Origin: DASVUC01 sp038237225
GTDB taxonomy: Bacteria > Planctomycetota > Phycisphaerae > Tepidisphaerales > Tepidisphaeraceae
Assembly: GCA_038237225.1 (NCBI GenBank)
Contig: JBBRYX010000002.1
Location: forward strand, 62,001 to 126,000
Direction of reading: 5' to 3'
Length of the DNA stretch: 64,000 bases
Shown: positions 1-8,134 of the stretch, piece by piece
How positions within the stretch are numbered: the stretch's first letter is position 1
How the letters are laid out: every line of letters begins with the position of its first letter
Made by a program: the position numbers and the translations under genes
Notes under the pieces: generated by a model
What the model saw: the letters and a program-made list of their open reading frames with translations, nothing else
What the model was told of the DNA's origin: nothing
Database searches by the model: none

Positions 1-476
1 ACAAACGTCGCATTAACCCCATGCCGTCGGAAATACTGTTCTTCGAACGGGAAAATGCATGCCACGCGATCGACGTACTTGCGGAGCTTTTTCATCCTCC
101 GCGCGCGGCTGGCCCAGAGCTGGGGCGCGATGTAATACAAGACCGGGACCCCAAACCGCTTCGCGAGTTTGGCGAACGGCAGATTCATGGCGGAGCTATC
201 CACGCAAATATGCAGATCCGGCGGCGCCTTTGCATAATAGGCCCGGGTCCACTTCATCCAACGCGAAACTTCGAGGGCGCGCAGCGCCCCGCGCCATCCC
301 ATCGCCGCGCGTCCGACGGTCTCGTGATGAATTTTGACGCCGGCGCGCGCCATCTTCGCTCCGCCGATGCCTTCGATCTCGATTGAAGGATCGAGATTTT
401 TGAGCGAGCGCGCCAGCTCGGCGGCGTGCTGGTCCCCGCTTGCTTCCGCCGCCGTAATAAACACACGCCGCGCCAT
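1..476 (-). CDS. lpxB: Lipid-A-disaccharide synthase, N-terminal part (cut by window edge)
   Basis: Translating the minus strand from the ATG at 476 gives an open frame of 158 residues that runs off the window. It begins MARRVFITAAEASGDQHAAE, which matches the glycosyltransferase-B N-terminus of LpxB (AGEASGD-type loop), and continues with a conserved YYIAPQLWASR segment. LpxB joins UDP-2,3-diacylglucosamine to lipid X in the lipid A pathway on the inner face of the inner membrane, so the host should make LPS. Family members are about 380 residues, so roughly 60% is missing. No strong ribosome binding site is seen. The call rests on motif recognition. Confidence 0.85.
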   Translation of the reverse strand, partial: MARRVFITAAEASGDQHAAELARSLKNLDPSIEIEGIGGAKMARAGVKIHHETVGRAAMGWRGALRALEVSRWMKWTRAYYAKAPPDLHICVDSSAMNLPFAKLAKRFGVPVLYYIAPQLWASRARRMKKLRKYVDRVACIFPFEEQYFRRHGVNATF

Positions 477-530
477 CAGTCCGTAGTCCACCCCCCTGCG
501 GCGGGAGTGTCAAGGATCACCCTCTTTCAT

Positions 531-555
531 CCTGTTATAGGGATTCCATTTAATT
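531..555 (+). repeat. Dispersed repeat D, copy 1
   Basis: The segment CCTGTTATAGGGATTCCATT followed by TAATT recurs, with small changes, at 10556-10582. Both copies lie just outside the 5' end of a minus-strand gene (lpxB here, the metal ATPase there). Function unknown. Confidence 0.5.
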
Positions 556-614
556 AAATGGCTATGCGCGTGATTCGGCGCTGATTGTCGCCGTGAGAGC
601 GTATGAATTTTTCC

Positions 615-673
615 GTAGCACGGGCATCTTGGCGGTGCCTGTATCAACAACACGGGCAAGATGCCCGTGCTAC
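615..673. repeat. 59-bp palindromic element A, copy 1
   Basis: Begins GTAGCACGGGCATCTTG and ends with its reverse complement CAAGATGCCCGTGCTAC, giving a 17-bp stem around a loop that contains CAACACGGG. Related elements of the same length and layout lie at 57779-57837 and 60676-60736. The layout resembles REP or MITE-like elements. It carries no ORF. Confidence 0.75.
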
Positions 674-753
674 AGCCAAATCTTCACAACTCTAAGGAGG
701 ACAACGAATGGCGCGTCAATCACCTCGCACTTTCGCGTCTTGGCGCCGAATCG

Positions 754-1179
754 TTATCGATTGTAGTAATAGATCCGTGTTTCGGTGTAATAAGGCGTCG
801 CTGTTGCGGAAGGCGCTTCAGCCAGAGGAGCGGGAACCGCAACCGGCGCTGGCTGCGCGTATACCACGGGCGGCGACGAATAAATGACGCGCGGCGATGA
901 ATAAACCACCGGCGCGCTATACACCACAACCGGAGCCGGCTGAAAATAAACAGGCGACGGGCAATAATATCGCGGCTCGTAATACACGGGCCGGTAGCAT
1001 GACGAGTACCCGCCGTAGTATTGGGATCCGTAATAACCACCGCCACCAAAACCGAAGGATAGGCTCACGCTTGAGTGACTTCCGCCATGGTGGTATCCGC
1101 CGCCGCCATAGCGTCCGCCTGCTGACGCAATCGCCGGGATCAGGCACAAGAGCAATGCAGCTAAGCACGAGTACCTCAT
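754..1179 (-). CDS. Secreted Gly/Tyr/Pro-rich protein
   Basis: A 141-residue protein with a clear signal peptide (RYSCLAALLLCLIPAIASAG). A glycine/tyrosine/histidine-rich stretch follows, then a low-complexity region of Tyr-Ser-Ser-Pro and Ala-Pro-Val-Val units ending in ARG-TYR-rich residues. The ATG at 1179 is chosen over an upstream in-frame ATG because AAGGAG stands 8 bases before it. Such proteins are found in cell envelopes, but no catalytic motif is visible and no function can be assigned. It is flanked by lpxB and proB, with no sign of an operon. Confidence 0.7.
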   Translation of the reverse strand: MRYSCLAALLLCLIPAIASAGGRYGGGGYHHGGSHSSVSLSFGFGGGGYYGSQYYGGYSSCYRPVYYEPRYYCPSPVYFQPAPVVVYSAPVVYSSPRVIYSSPPVVYAQPAPVAVPAPLAEAPSATATPYYTETRIYYYNR

Positions 1180-1293
1180 AACAGTCTCCTTTCGGCACAT
1201 TGGATCAACAACGTAAGTATAGACCCTGCTCCTGGCGAGAGGTTAGCGGCAGCGTTCGGTGCATCGCACAGGGCGATTTTGGACTTTTGGCGC

Positions 1294-2433
1294 CTAGCAA
1301 ACCACCAGATTATCGCGATGAACCACTTCATCGTATGCCCCATCGCCCAGGAGCCGTCTCACGTCGGCGGTCTTTTTCCCGCGAATTTGCTCCAGGTCCG
1401 CGGTCCCATAATTGGACAGGCCCTGGGCAATCGCGTTTCCCTCGGGGGCTAGGATCTCGACGACATCGCCCCGCACAAAATGCCCGGCAACCTTGACGAT
1501 TCCGGCGGGCAACAGGCTCTTGTTTTGTTCCACGAGGGCCTTCACCGCGCCCCCATCCACGGTGATGGAGCCCGCAGGCCTTGCCGCTCCGATCCACCGG
1601 CTTCGACTGTTCCTTCGACGAGTGGCGGGCATGAACAGCGTGCCCGTCTGCGCTCCGCTGAGGATTTTGATGAGCACGTTGTCATCCCGCCCATTGGCGA
1701 TCACCATCGCCTCGCCGGAATCCGTGACCCTCTTTGCGGCCAGTAGCTTGGACTCCATTCCGCCTTTGCCGAGCGCGCTCTTCTCGGCCCGCACAAGCTC
1801 GCGCGCCTCGGCGGTGTTCTGCACCACGCGCACCGACTTCCCGGCCTCATCGAGCAGGCCATCCACCACGGTCAGCAGCACGAGCACATCCGCGCGCAGG
1901 GCACTCGCGATCACGGCTGCCAGGTAGTCGTTATCGCCGAAGGTGATCTTCACCAGTTCATCGGTGCTGATCGTGTCGTTCTCGTTGATGATGGGCACGG
2001 CACCCAGCTCCTGTGCGGCGTGGACGGTGTTGCGGACGTTTAAGAATCGCGCGCGATCGTCGATGTCCTCGCGCGTCAGCAGCAACTGCGCCACGGGCAA
2101 ATGAGAAGGCGCAAAGGCATCGGCCCAGGCATCCATCAGCTTTCGCTGCCCCACCGCAGCCACTGCCTGGAGGCGTGCCAGATCCGTCGGCCGCTTGGTT
2201 AACCCTAGTTCCGCGACGCCCGCGCCGACAGCCCCGGAGCTTACGATCGTTGTCATCACCCCGCGCTGCCGGAGCGCCGCCACCTGCCGGGCGATCTTCC
2301 CCATGAATTCGGGATCGAGCTTCCCGGTCTGATCGGTTAAAAGCTGCGTCCCGAGCTTCACCACCATTGTCTTGACCTGAGACCAATCCAGCGCGGTCTG
2401 CGTAACCCCAACCAAGTCCTTCACTCCAATCAT
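1294..2433 (-). CDS. proB: Glutamate 5-kinase
   Basis: ATP-dependent phosphorylation of L-glutamate to gamma-glutamyl phosphate, the first step of proline synthesis in the cytoplasm. The 379-residue protein has the amino-acid kinase fold: VVKLGTQLL near residue 24, SSGAVGAG near 65, and the INENDTIS and TFGDNDYLAA substrate/ATP segments. A C-terminal PUA domain follows from about residue 275 (SRWIGAARPAGSITVDGGA). Length and domain order fit the full ProB family. The N-terminus is about 20 residues longer than usual, so a start at 2367 (MVVKLG) is possible. A simple repeat (2438-2453) separates it from the upstream gene. No proA is seen nearby. Confidence 0.95.
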   Translation of the reverse strand: MIGVKDLVGVTQTALDWSQVKTMVVKLGTQLLTDQTGKLDPEFMGKIARQVAALRQRGVMTTIVSSGAVGAGVAELGLTKRPTDLARLQAVAAVGQRKLMDAWADAFAPSHLPVAQLLLTREDIDDRARFLNVRNTVHAAQELGAVPIINENDTISTDELVKITFGDNDYLAAVIASALRADVLVLLTVVDGLLDEAGKSVRVVQNTAEARELVRAEKSALGKGGMESKLLAAKRVTDSGEAMVIANGRDDNVLIKILSGAQTGTLFMPATRRRNSRSRWIGAARPAGSITVDGGAVKALVEQNKSLLPAGIVKVAGHFVRGDVVEILAPEGNAIAQGLSNYGTADLEQIRGKKTADVRRLLGDGAYDEVVHRDNLVVC

Positions 2434-2437
2434 CCTT

Positions 2438-2453
2438 ACGTTTTACGTTTTAC
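2438..2453. repeat. ACGTTTTACGTTTTAC simple repeat
   Basis: Two units of ACGTTTT lie in the proB 5' spacer and overlap the last codons of the upstream gene, whose TAA stop (2452-2450) is inside the repeat. Related ACGTTTC/ACGTTTT runs occur at 14526-14540 and 59434-59465. Confidence 0.6.
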
Positions 2454-3088
2454 TTCTTGTCCCGGGCTTTATACGCCTCATTCACCTTCTTCGCATCAAT
2501 CTTGCCGGCATCTTTCACCAGACTGCTGACCATCGCCTTGAGCCACTTCGCGGTCTTACCCTCCGCGGCGGCATAGGTGCTTTCCTTGCTCGCGGTGATC
2601 GTGCCGGTCACCACCAGTCCATTATGGTCGTCCGTCTTGCACAGCAACTTGATGATCAGCATGTGCTGACCGGCGCGATTGATCTCCATGGACATCAGAA
2701 ACGCTTCTGTTCCATCGCTCAAGGTCAGCTTGTCGCCAACTGCTCGCTGGATGACTTCGGTCTGCGGCTGCTCGAGGACCCGCCCGGCCACCACGTTCGC
2801 GGAGTTCTCGAGGTCCGGCTCCATCTTCACTTTTTCGACGATGATCTGCGCCTGGAGCTCGCTGCCGTTCTCATCCTTATCGGGCACCCCACCGGTTCCA
2901 TCCGATCGCCGGAAGATCAAAACCTGCGGGGAGAAGTGATCCACGTTTGTCCAGGCCTTGGGGACCGCGATTGCGCAGCCCTCATCCTTGGCCGACTCCC
3001 AAGGCGCATCTTCATCGCCGATGGCATGCTGGCTTATCAACATGACGAGCGTGAGAACCGTCAACAGCGGGACCGTTTTCCTGCGCAT
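2450..3088 (-). CDS. Secreted hypothetical protein
   Basis: 212 residues with a signal peptide (LLTVLTLVMLISQHAIGDED). The mature part holds a conserved-looking GCAIAVPKAW strand and a C-terminal Lys-rich helix, broadly like small PsbP/DUF1795-type periplasmic proteins, though this is only a resemblance. The ATG at 3088 has GGAG 8 bases upstream. The last codons (…ARDKK-stop) run into the ACGTTTT repeat, so the C-terminus may have been reshaped by repeat insertion. It lies between proB and plsY on the same strand. Confidence 0.75.
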   Translation of the reverse strand: MRRKTVPLLTVLTLVMLISQHAIGDEDAPWESAKDEGCAIAVPKAWTNVDHFSPQVLIFRRSDGTGGVPDKDENGSELQAQIIVEKVKMEPDLENSANVVAGRVLEQPQTEVIQRAVGDKLTLSDGTEAFLMSMEINRAGQHMLIIKLLCKTDDHNGLVVTGTITASKESTYAAAEGKTAKWLKAMVSSLVKDAGKIDAKKVNEAYKARDKK

Positions 3089-3126
3089 AGCGAACTCCGC
3101 ACCCGGATCAGTACACTCTCTCCCCG

Positions 3127-3780
3127 CTAAGGGCGTTTTGCAAACCGATTTTCAGTCCCCGCCCGCAGGCGTGCGATGTTTCCGCGGTGCTTGTAGACGA
3201 TCATCGCGGGAATAAGTGTTGCAAACGCCAGAAGCGGCCATTGGTTTCCCGTCACCGGCCACCCCAGCGCGAGCCCGACCGCCAGGTATGCGAGTGGAAA
3301 TGCCACAGCGCCGATGATCGAAGCCAGGCTTACGTAGCGCGTCGCCTGAAAGACAATACCCCAGACCGCGACGGCGAGCATCCCCGGCAAGGTGAAGTAC
3401 GGGAAGACGCCGAGCAGCACACCGGCGCTGGTCGCGACGCCCTTCCCGCCCTTGAATTTGAGGAAGATGCTGAACATATGTCCGGCGATCGCGGCGGCAC
3501 CGACGCTCAGCCAGAGCAGATTTTCCTGCCAGTGGGTTGCCGAGAACCGCAGCACCGCCCCGGCGGCGAGGACCGGCAGGATTCCCTTGAGCAGATCCAG
3601 GGTGAAGACGATCGCGAAGAACTTCCCTCCGAGAAGCCTGCCGAGATTTGTCGCGCCGATGTTTCCGCTTCCCGCGGCGCGCGGATCGATCCCTTTGGCC
3701 AGACCCACGAGCAGGCCAAACGGAATCGACCCAATCAGATAAGCAAGAGGAATAAGGCCGACAAGGCAGGATTTCGCCAT
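3127..3780 (-). CDS. plsY: Glycerol-3-phosphate acyltransferase PlsY
   Basis: Transfers the acyl group of acyl-phosphate to sn-glycerol 3-phosphate, the first step of phospholipid synthesis, in the inner membrane. The 217-residue polytopic protein shows the three PlsY loops: GSIPFGLLVG (about 17-26), GSGNIGATNLGR (about 37-48) and FKGGKGVATSAGVLLG (about 108-123), plus hydrophobic segments between them. Length matches the family. No strong ribosome binding site precedes the ATG. The next gene upstream is a membrane protein on the same strand, 117 bases away. Confidence 0.95.
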   Translation of the reverse strand: MAKSCLVGLIPLAYLIGSIPFGLLVGLAKGIDPRAAGSGNIGATNLGRLLGGKFFAIVFTLDLLKGILPVLAAGAVLRFSATHWQENLLWLSVGAAAIAGHMFSIFLKFKGGKGVATSAGVLLGVFPYFTLPGMLAVAVWGIVFQATRYVSLASIIGAVAFPLAYLAVGLALGWPVTGNQWPLLAFATLIPAMIVYKHRGNIARLRAGTENRFAKRP

Positions 3781-3897
3781 CGCGATGGTGTTTTATCCGA
3801 ATCGTTTCCCGGTGTCGCGGTTGCGCTGTGCGTAAGAGTCAGACGGGATATGATTCAAACTTTCGCTTGTGACGCGGCGACTTCAAGACCTCGGGCC

Positions 3898-5436
3898 TTA
3901 CTCATAGAAGCGTTTGCTCAGCAGTCGATATTCGGCTTCGCGTACATCGAGGAAAGTCCAGTGCATTGCTGTTGCGAGAATCTGCACGGTCACCATCAGC
4001 ACAAGCGCCTTCGCGACGGGCCGGTGCATGCCTTGGCCCTTCAGCAGGCCGAGATCCATTGCCAGGCCGAGCGTTAGCAAAGGCAAGAATGCCACCCACA
4101 ACCTTGGCAGTTCATAGGTGACCCCCATGAGATAGGTGATGACCATCACCGCCCCCGTGCAGAGCGCCATCCTTCCGCCAAAGTCCATGCTCCTTTGGTG
4201 GGCACGCAACCCCACCAGCGTCCAAAGACCGGGACTTGTAAAGAGCAGAAACGAAGGCAGACCGATTGCGAACCAGATCGCCGGATTCCTCTCGAAGGTC
4301 TCCTGTAACCCTTCGAAACGCCGTATTTCGGCGAACGTCTGCAATGGAATATTCCAGCCGATGCTGACGTAGGCCCCGATCAAAACGGCGGCCGCGCCCG
4401 CCAAAGCGGCGGTGCCGTTTGCCGTCAGACGTTTGATCCCACCGCGCTCCCGCGAGACCCAACCTTCCCATGCCGTCGCGATGACCATCGCCAGCGCTAT
4501 CCAGATATGAATCAGCCCGATGGTGGCGCCCACGACGCCGATCGCTCCGGCGCCCGCCGCCCACAGGCAATTGCGTTTCTCCCAACCCGCGAGCCACCCG
4601 AGCAACATGAGGTTGATCGTCAGAAGCTGGGCCGGATCTTTTCCCGGGACAAAATGCACGGTCATCGGGTTGAAGCACATGACGATCGCCACAACGGCCG
4701 CCCCGGCCGGGGAGAGATAAAGCCGCGCCAGGAAATACGCGGCCACACACGCGAGCGCCCACACCGCGCACAAGAACGCGGCCACCTTCAAGGAGTTTGA
4801 AACGATCGTTACGTTGGTCGCCGGGATATCAAACTGCTCGACCAGGATCTTTTCGATACCGCCCAGGGGCTCGACCCGCGGGGGCCAGGCGTGAATCACG
4901 GCATAAGCAATTGCGGTCATCCCCGGGGGATTCGACAGCACCCGCGTCCCTCCCATTTCTTTCGGCGTCCGCTTGAGCCGTTCGTCGAACATTCTGAGAT
5001 ACCCGCGGAGCGCGGTGACATTTTCCGCTTCGGTTACGAACGCGCCATCGCTCGACATCGACCGAAGATTGAACGCATGTTGAGCCAAAGGGGTCGGCGG
5101 CGCACCCCACAACCACCCCGCCGCCAGCGCGAGCGCCCCTGTCAACATGATCCCGCCCCACTTTTGTTTGAGCGACAACCGCCAGACGGCGCCTGCGGCC
5201 AAGGCGGCGATGCAAATCACAAAGGTTGACCGGACCGTCCGCAAATCCTTGACCGGCGAATATCGATAAGCGAAATACCCCTGCCCGAACCGCACCCCCG
5301 TGGTTGACATGACGAGCAGCGTGCCGATCACGGTCACAAATGAAGCGGCGAGCCAATGCGCGATTAACCGCGAACGTGGTGCAGCGACCATCTTCTGTTT
5401 CGCAACTCTTGGAGCGGGAGCGCGTCGCTTAGACAT
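3898..5436 (-). CDS. Polytopic membrane protein, possible GT-C type glycosyltransferase
   Basis: 512 residues with a basic N-terminus (MSKRRAPAPRVAKQK) and around ten hydrophobic segments. A large non-membrane loop after the third segment carries RVLSNPPGMTAIAYAV, and a later segment carries FNPMTVHFVPGKDPAQ. The architecture, with an extracytoplasmic loop after the first helices, recalls membrane glycosyltransferases of the GT-C/PMT kind, but no family motif is certain. The ATG at 5436 is preferred to a GTG at 5448 because GGTGGA lies about 8 bases before it. It is 45 bases downstream of serA on the same strand. Confidence 0.6.
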   Translation of the reverse strand: MSKRRAPAPRVAKQKMVAAPRSRLIAHWLAASFVTVIGTLLVMSTTGVRFGQGYFAYRYSPVKDLRTVRSTFVICIAALAAGAVWRLSLKQKWGGIMLTGALALAAGWLWGAPPTPLAQHAFNLRSMSSDGAFVTEAENVTALRGYLRMFDERLKRTPKEMGGTRVLSNPPGMTAIAYAVIHAWPPRVEPLGGIEKILVEQFDIPATNVTIVSNSLKVAAFLCAVWALACVAAYFLARLYLSPAGAAVVAIVMCFNPMTVHFVPGKDPAQLLTINLMLLGWLAGWEKRNCLWAAGAGAIGVVGATIGLIHIWIALAMVIATAWEGWVSRERGGIKRLTANGTAALAGAAAVLIGAYVSIGWNIPLQTFAEIRRFEGLQETFERNPAIWFAIGLPSFLLFTSPGLWTLVGLRAHQRSMDFGGRMALCTGAVMVITYLMGVTYELPRLWVAFLPLLTLGLAMDLGLLKGQGMHRPVAKALVLMVTVQILATAMHWTFLDVREAEYRLLSKRFYE

Positions 5437-5481
5437 AGACAAATCCACCGGCGCTAAACGGTCGGGTCGAGACCCGCATGT

Positions 5482-7119
5482 CTAACTCCGCGGAGGAAGC
5501 ATTACGCATTTCACCTTCAAGATATTCGGTCGCGCTCGCAAGCGGTTGATGAGCGCTGCGGGAGGTTCGGAATCCGTCTTCAGCACCATCAGCGCGGTTG
5601 CGGCGCCGGATGCATCCTTCTCGCGCGAGATCACCATGTCGGCGATATTGACGTGAGCATCGCCGAAGCTGGTTCCAACGACGCCGATGACGCCGGGCTG
5701 GTCCTGGTTCACGATGATGACCATCTGCCCCTCGGGCACCATGTCCATCGCATACCCATCCATCCGCAGCACACGCGGCAATCCGTCCGCATAGACGGTT
5801 CCGAGGATTCGATGCGACTCTCCGCTCGCGCTGTCCGCCCGCACGCCCACGATATCGCCCACCAACCCTGCCGGCGGCTGCGGCTCATGGATCTGGACGA
5901 CTTCAATCCCGCGCTGCCGGGCGAGATGCTCGACGTTGATCACGTTGACCGGGGTATCGAGGTGCGGCCGAAGCAGCTCGACCGTCGCGAGCCGGAGCAG
6001 GGTGTTCATCAACTTCGGCGCCCGGGTGCCGCTGGCGCGCAGCGTGATGGTCTTGTATCCACTCTCGCAGATGGCCGCGAGGAGGATCCCCATCCGGCGC
6101 GCCAACTCCGCCAGCGGCGCTTCATCGGGGGGAAGATCGAGCTTGATCCCGCCTGCGTTTACCGCGCCGCGAATCTCGCCATTCTTGAGATATGCTACAA
6201 TCGCATTACAAGCATCCACCGACACCGCCGTCTGGGCCTCATCGGTGCTGGCTCCCAGGTGCGGCGTGAGGACCACGTTCTCGAGCCCGAGCAGCGGATG
6301 ATCCGCCGGCACCGGTTCTTTCACATAAACGTCGATTGCCGCCCCCGCGATCTTCTTTTCCTTCAGCGCATCGGCCAGCGCGAACTCATCCACCACTTCA
6401 CCGCGCGCATCATTGATCACCAGCAGGTTGGGTTTTGCTTTGTTAAACAAACGCTCGCGGTTGAGCAGATGCTTCGTTCCCTCGCCGCCCGGGACATGAA
6501 ACGTGATCACGTCGATCTGCGCCAGGAACTCATCGAAATCGCGCACCATTTTAACTTTGCCGTCCAAAGCACTTTCCGCGGAAAAGTAGGGATCAAACCC
6601 AAGGACGGTCATTTCCATCGCCAGCGCTCGCGTTGCGACGGTTCGCCCGATTCGACCCATTCCGACGACGCCAAGTGTCTTTCCGGCCAACTGGGTTCCC
6701 TGGTATTTGTTTCGAGCTTTAGGCGATGCGCTCCACTCGCCGGTCTTCACGGCGGCATGAGCCTGTGGGATTTTCCGCGCCAGCGACATCATCAGGGCGA
6801 GCGCGTGCTCGGCTGTTGAAAGGGTCGAAGCCTCGGCGGTGTTCAGAACCAGGATTCCCTTCGAGGTCGCGGCTTCCAGATCGATATTATCCACGCCCAC
6901 TCCGGCTCGCGCGATCGCCTTCAGGTTGCCCGGATTCTCGAGAACTTTTGCGGTCGCCTTGACGCCGGAGCGCACGATCAGGGCATCGTATTGTCCGACA
7001 ATGTCTGCCAGCTCCTGTTCGTTGAGCCCAATCTTCTCGTCAAATTCCATTCCGCTTTGGCGCAGAAACGCCAACCCCTCTTCCGCCAGCTTATCTGCCA
7101 CGAGAATGCGCAACGCCAT
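5482..7119 (-). CDS. serA: D-3-phosphoglycerate dehydrogenase
   Basis: Oxidises 3-phosphoglycerate to 3-phosphohydroxypyruvate with NAD+, the first step of serine synthesis. The 545-residue protein has the long SerA form. Substrate-binding domain first (IVRSGVKATAKV), then the Rossmann domain with GVVGMGRIGRTVA (about 151-163), the catalytic histidine in LTPHLGAST, an intervening domain and a C-terminal ACT domain (about 460-545). The start at 7119 is preceded by AAGGA. The ACT domain suggests serine feedback, as in other long SerA proteins. It starts 139 bases from the divergently placed methyltransferase gene. Confidence 0.96.
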   Translation of the reverse strand: MALRILVADKLAEEGLAFLRQSGMEFDEKIGLNEQELADIVGQYDALIVRSGVKATAKVLENPGNLKAIARAGVGVDNIDLEAATSKGILVLNTAEASTLSTAEHALALMMSLARKIPQAHAAVKTGEWSASPKARNKYQGTQLAGKTLGVVGMGRIGRTVATRALAMEMTVLGFDPYFSAESALDGKVKMVRDFDEFLAQIDVITFHVPGGEGTKHLLNRERLFNKAKPNLLVINDARGEVVDEFALADALKEKKIAGAAIDVYVKEPVPADHPLLGLENVVLTPHLGASTDEAQTAVSVDACNAIVAYLKNGEIRGAVNAGGIKLDLPPDEAPLAELARRMGILLAAICESGYKTITLRASGTRAPKLMNTLLRLATVELLRPHLDTPVNVINVEHLARQRGIEVVQIHEPQPPAGLVGDIVGVRADSASGESHRILGTVYADGLPRVLRMDGYAMDMVPEGQMVIIVNQDQPGVIGVVGTSFGDAHVNIADMVISREKDASGAATALMVLKTDSEPPAALINRLRARPNILKVKCVMLPPRS

Positions 7120-7222
7120 GGTGATCGTCCTTCAGAAAAACGGTTCGAGCGCATCGTAAAGGTGACCCCAACCCCCCGCAAGAACGGTCTCAGCTCGCCG
7201 CTTCAATTCTTATTTCAGCTTG

Positions 7223-7246
7223 TTTCGGATTTCGTGCTTCGGATTT
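7223..7246. repeat. TTCGGATTTC simple repeat
   Basis: A short array of TTTCGGATTTCG-like units lies just before the methyltransferase start. In the longer ORF it would encode the odd N-terminus FRISCFGF, so it is treated as non-coding. Similar arrays lie at 14301-14342 and 25866-25882. Confidence 0.6.
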
Positions 7247-7258
7247 ACATTCCCCCTC

Positions 7259-8134
7259 ATGCTCACGTCCTTTAACCCCCTCCGCCACCGCCAAGCTCTA
7301 GCCAATCCTCTCCGCGTCACGGAGCACTCGGCATGGCTTGGCCACATTCCGTTCGGCATGGCGCTCGTGGAAATGATCCGGCCGCGCATCTTGGTCGAGC
7401 TCGGGACGCTTCGGGGCGACTCTTACTGCGCCTTCTGCCAATCGATCAAGGCCACTAACGCCGATACCCAATCCTTTGCCGTGGACACCTGGCGCGGCGA
7501 CATCCACATTGGCGCGTTCTCAGACAAGCTCCTGTTGGAGCTTCGCGCCCATCACGATCCGCTCTACGGCAGCTTCTCCACGTTGATCCAGGCGGATTTC
7601 GATGCCGCGGTCGGCCGCTTCGACGACGGCTCGATCGACCTGCTCCACATTGACGGCTGTCACACGTACGAGGCCGTCAAACATGACTACGAAACCTGGC
7701 TGCCCAGGCTCAGCTCGCGCGCGATCGTTCTGTTCCACGACACCGCGGCCCGCGGCACCGACTTCGGCGTCTGGAAATTCTGGGGCGAAATCTCGCCGGA
7801 TCATCCTCATTTTGAGTTTCAGCATGCCCAGGGGCTGGGCGTTCTTGCCGTGGGTCCGGAAGCGCCGCGACCGATTCTCGACTTCCTCTCCACCGCAAGC
7901 GCAGAGCCTGATCCCATCCGCCTATACTTCTCGGTCCTGGGCCATCGCATCGAAATGTTTTCAACCGCCGGCATCCTGATTAACGCAACGGTGCGTGCCC
8001 ACCAGATCATCGAGCAATGGCACAACAAACGTAACGAGCGTCTTGGGCCCCTCCCGCATCCGGTCCAGGAAACGAGCAAGTTCGCCGATCGAATCGTCGC
8101 CGAAGTCACGGCGCTTGCGAACCGCGCGAAATGA
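7259..8134 (+). CDS. Class I SAM-dependent methyltransferase
   Basis: 291 residues. The SAM-binding motif I is LVELGTLRGDSYCAF (about 40-54). An acidic strand LLHIDGCHTYEAVKHDYETW follows, then VLFHDTAARG. This pattern matches the Methyltransf_24 / cephalosporin-hydroxylase-like group often found next to glycosyltransferases. The substrate is unknown. The ATG at 7259 (MLTSFNPLRH) is chosen because the 13 residues before it in the longer ORF are encoded by the TTCGGATTT repeat. It converges on the metal ATPase gene, and the two stop codons abut with no spacer. Confidence 0.75.
   Translation: MLTSFNPLRHRQALANPLRVTEHSAWLGHIPFGMALVEMIRPRILVELGTLRGDSYCAFCQSIKATNADTQSFAVDTWRGDIHIGAFSDKLLLELRAHHDPLYGSFSTLIQADFDAAVGRFDDGSIDLLHIDGCHTYEAVKHDYETWLPRLSSRAIVLFHDTAARGTDFGVWKFWGEISPDHPHFEFQHAQGLGVLAVGPEAPRPILDFLSTASAEPDPIRLYFSVLGHRIEMFSTAGILINATVRAHQIIEQWHNKRNERLGPLPHPVQETSKFADRIVAEVTALANRAK

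Larger units (their letters stand above)
477..753. other. Intergenic region with two repeat elements
   Basis: No convincing gene lies between the start of lpxB and the end of the secreted Gly/Tyr-rich protein. The spacer contains a 25-bp repeat copy at 531-555 and a 59-bp palindromic element at 615-673, both listed separately. Promoters for lpxB must lie here, but no clear -35/-10 pair is visible. Confidence 0.5.

Noticed and set aside
5653..6819. 388-codon plus-strand open frame
   Set aside because: Antisense to serA, whose Rossmann and ACT motifs are unmistakable.
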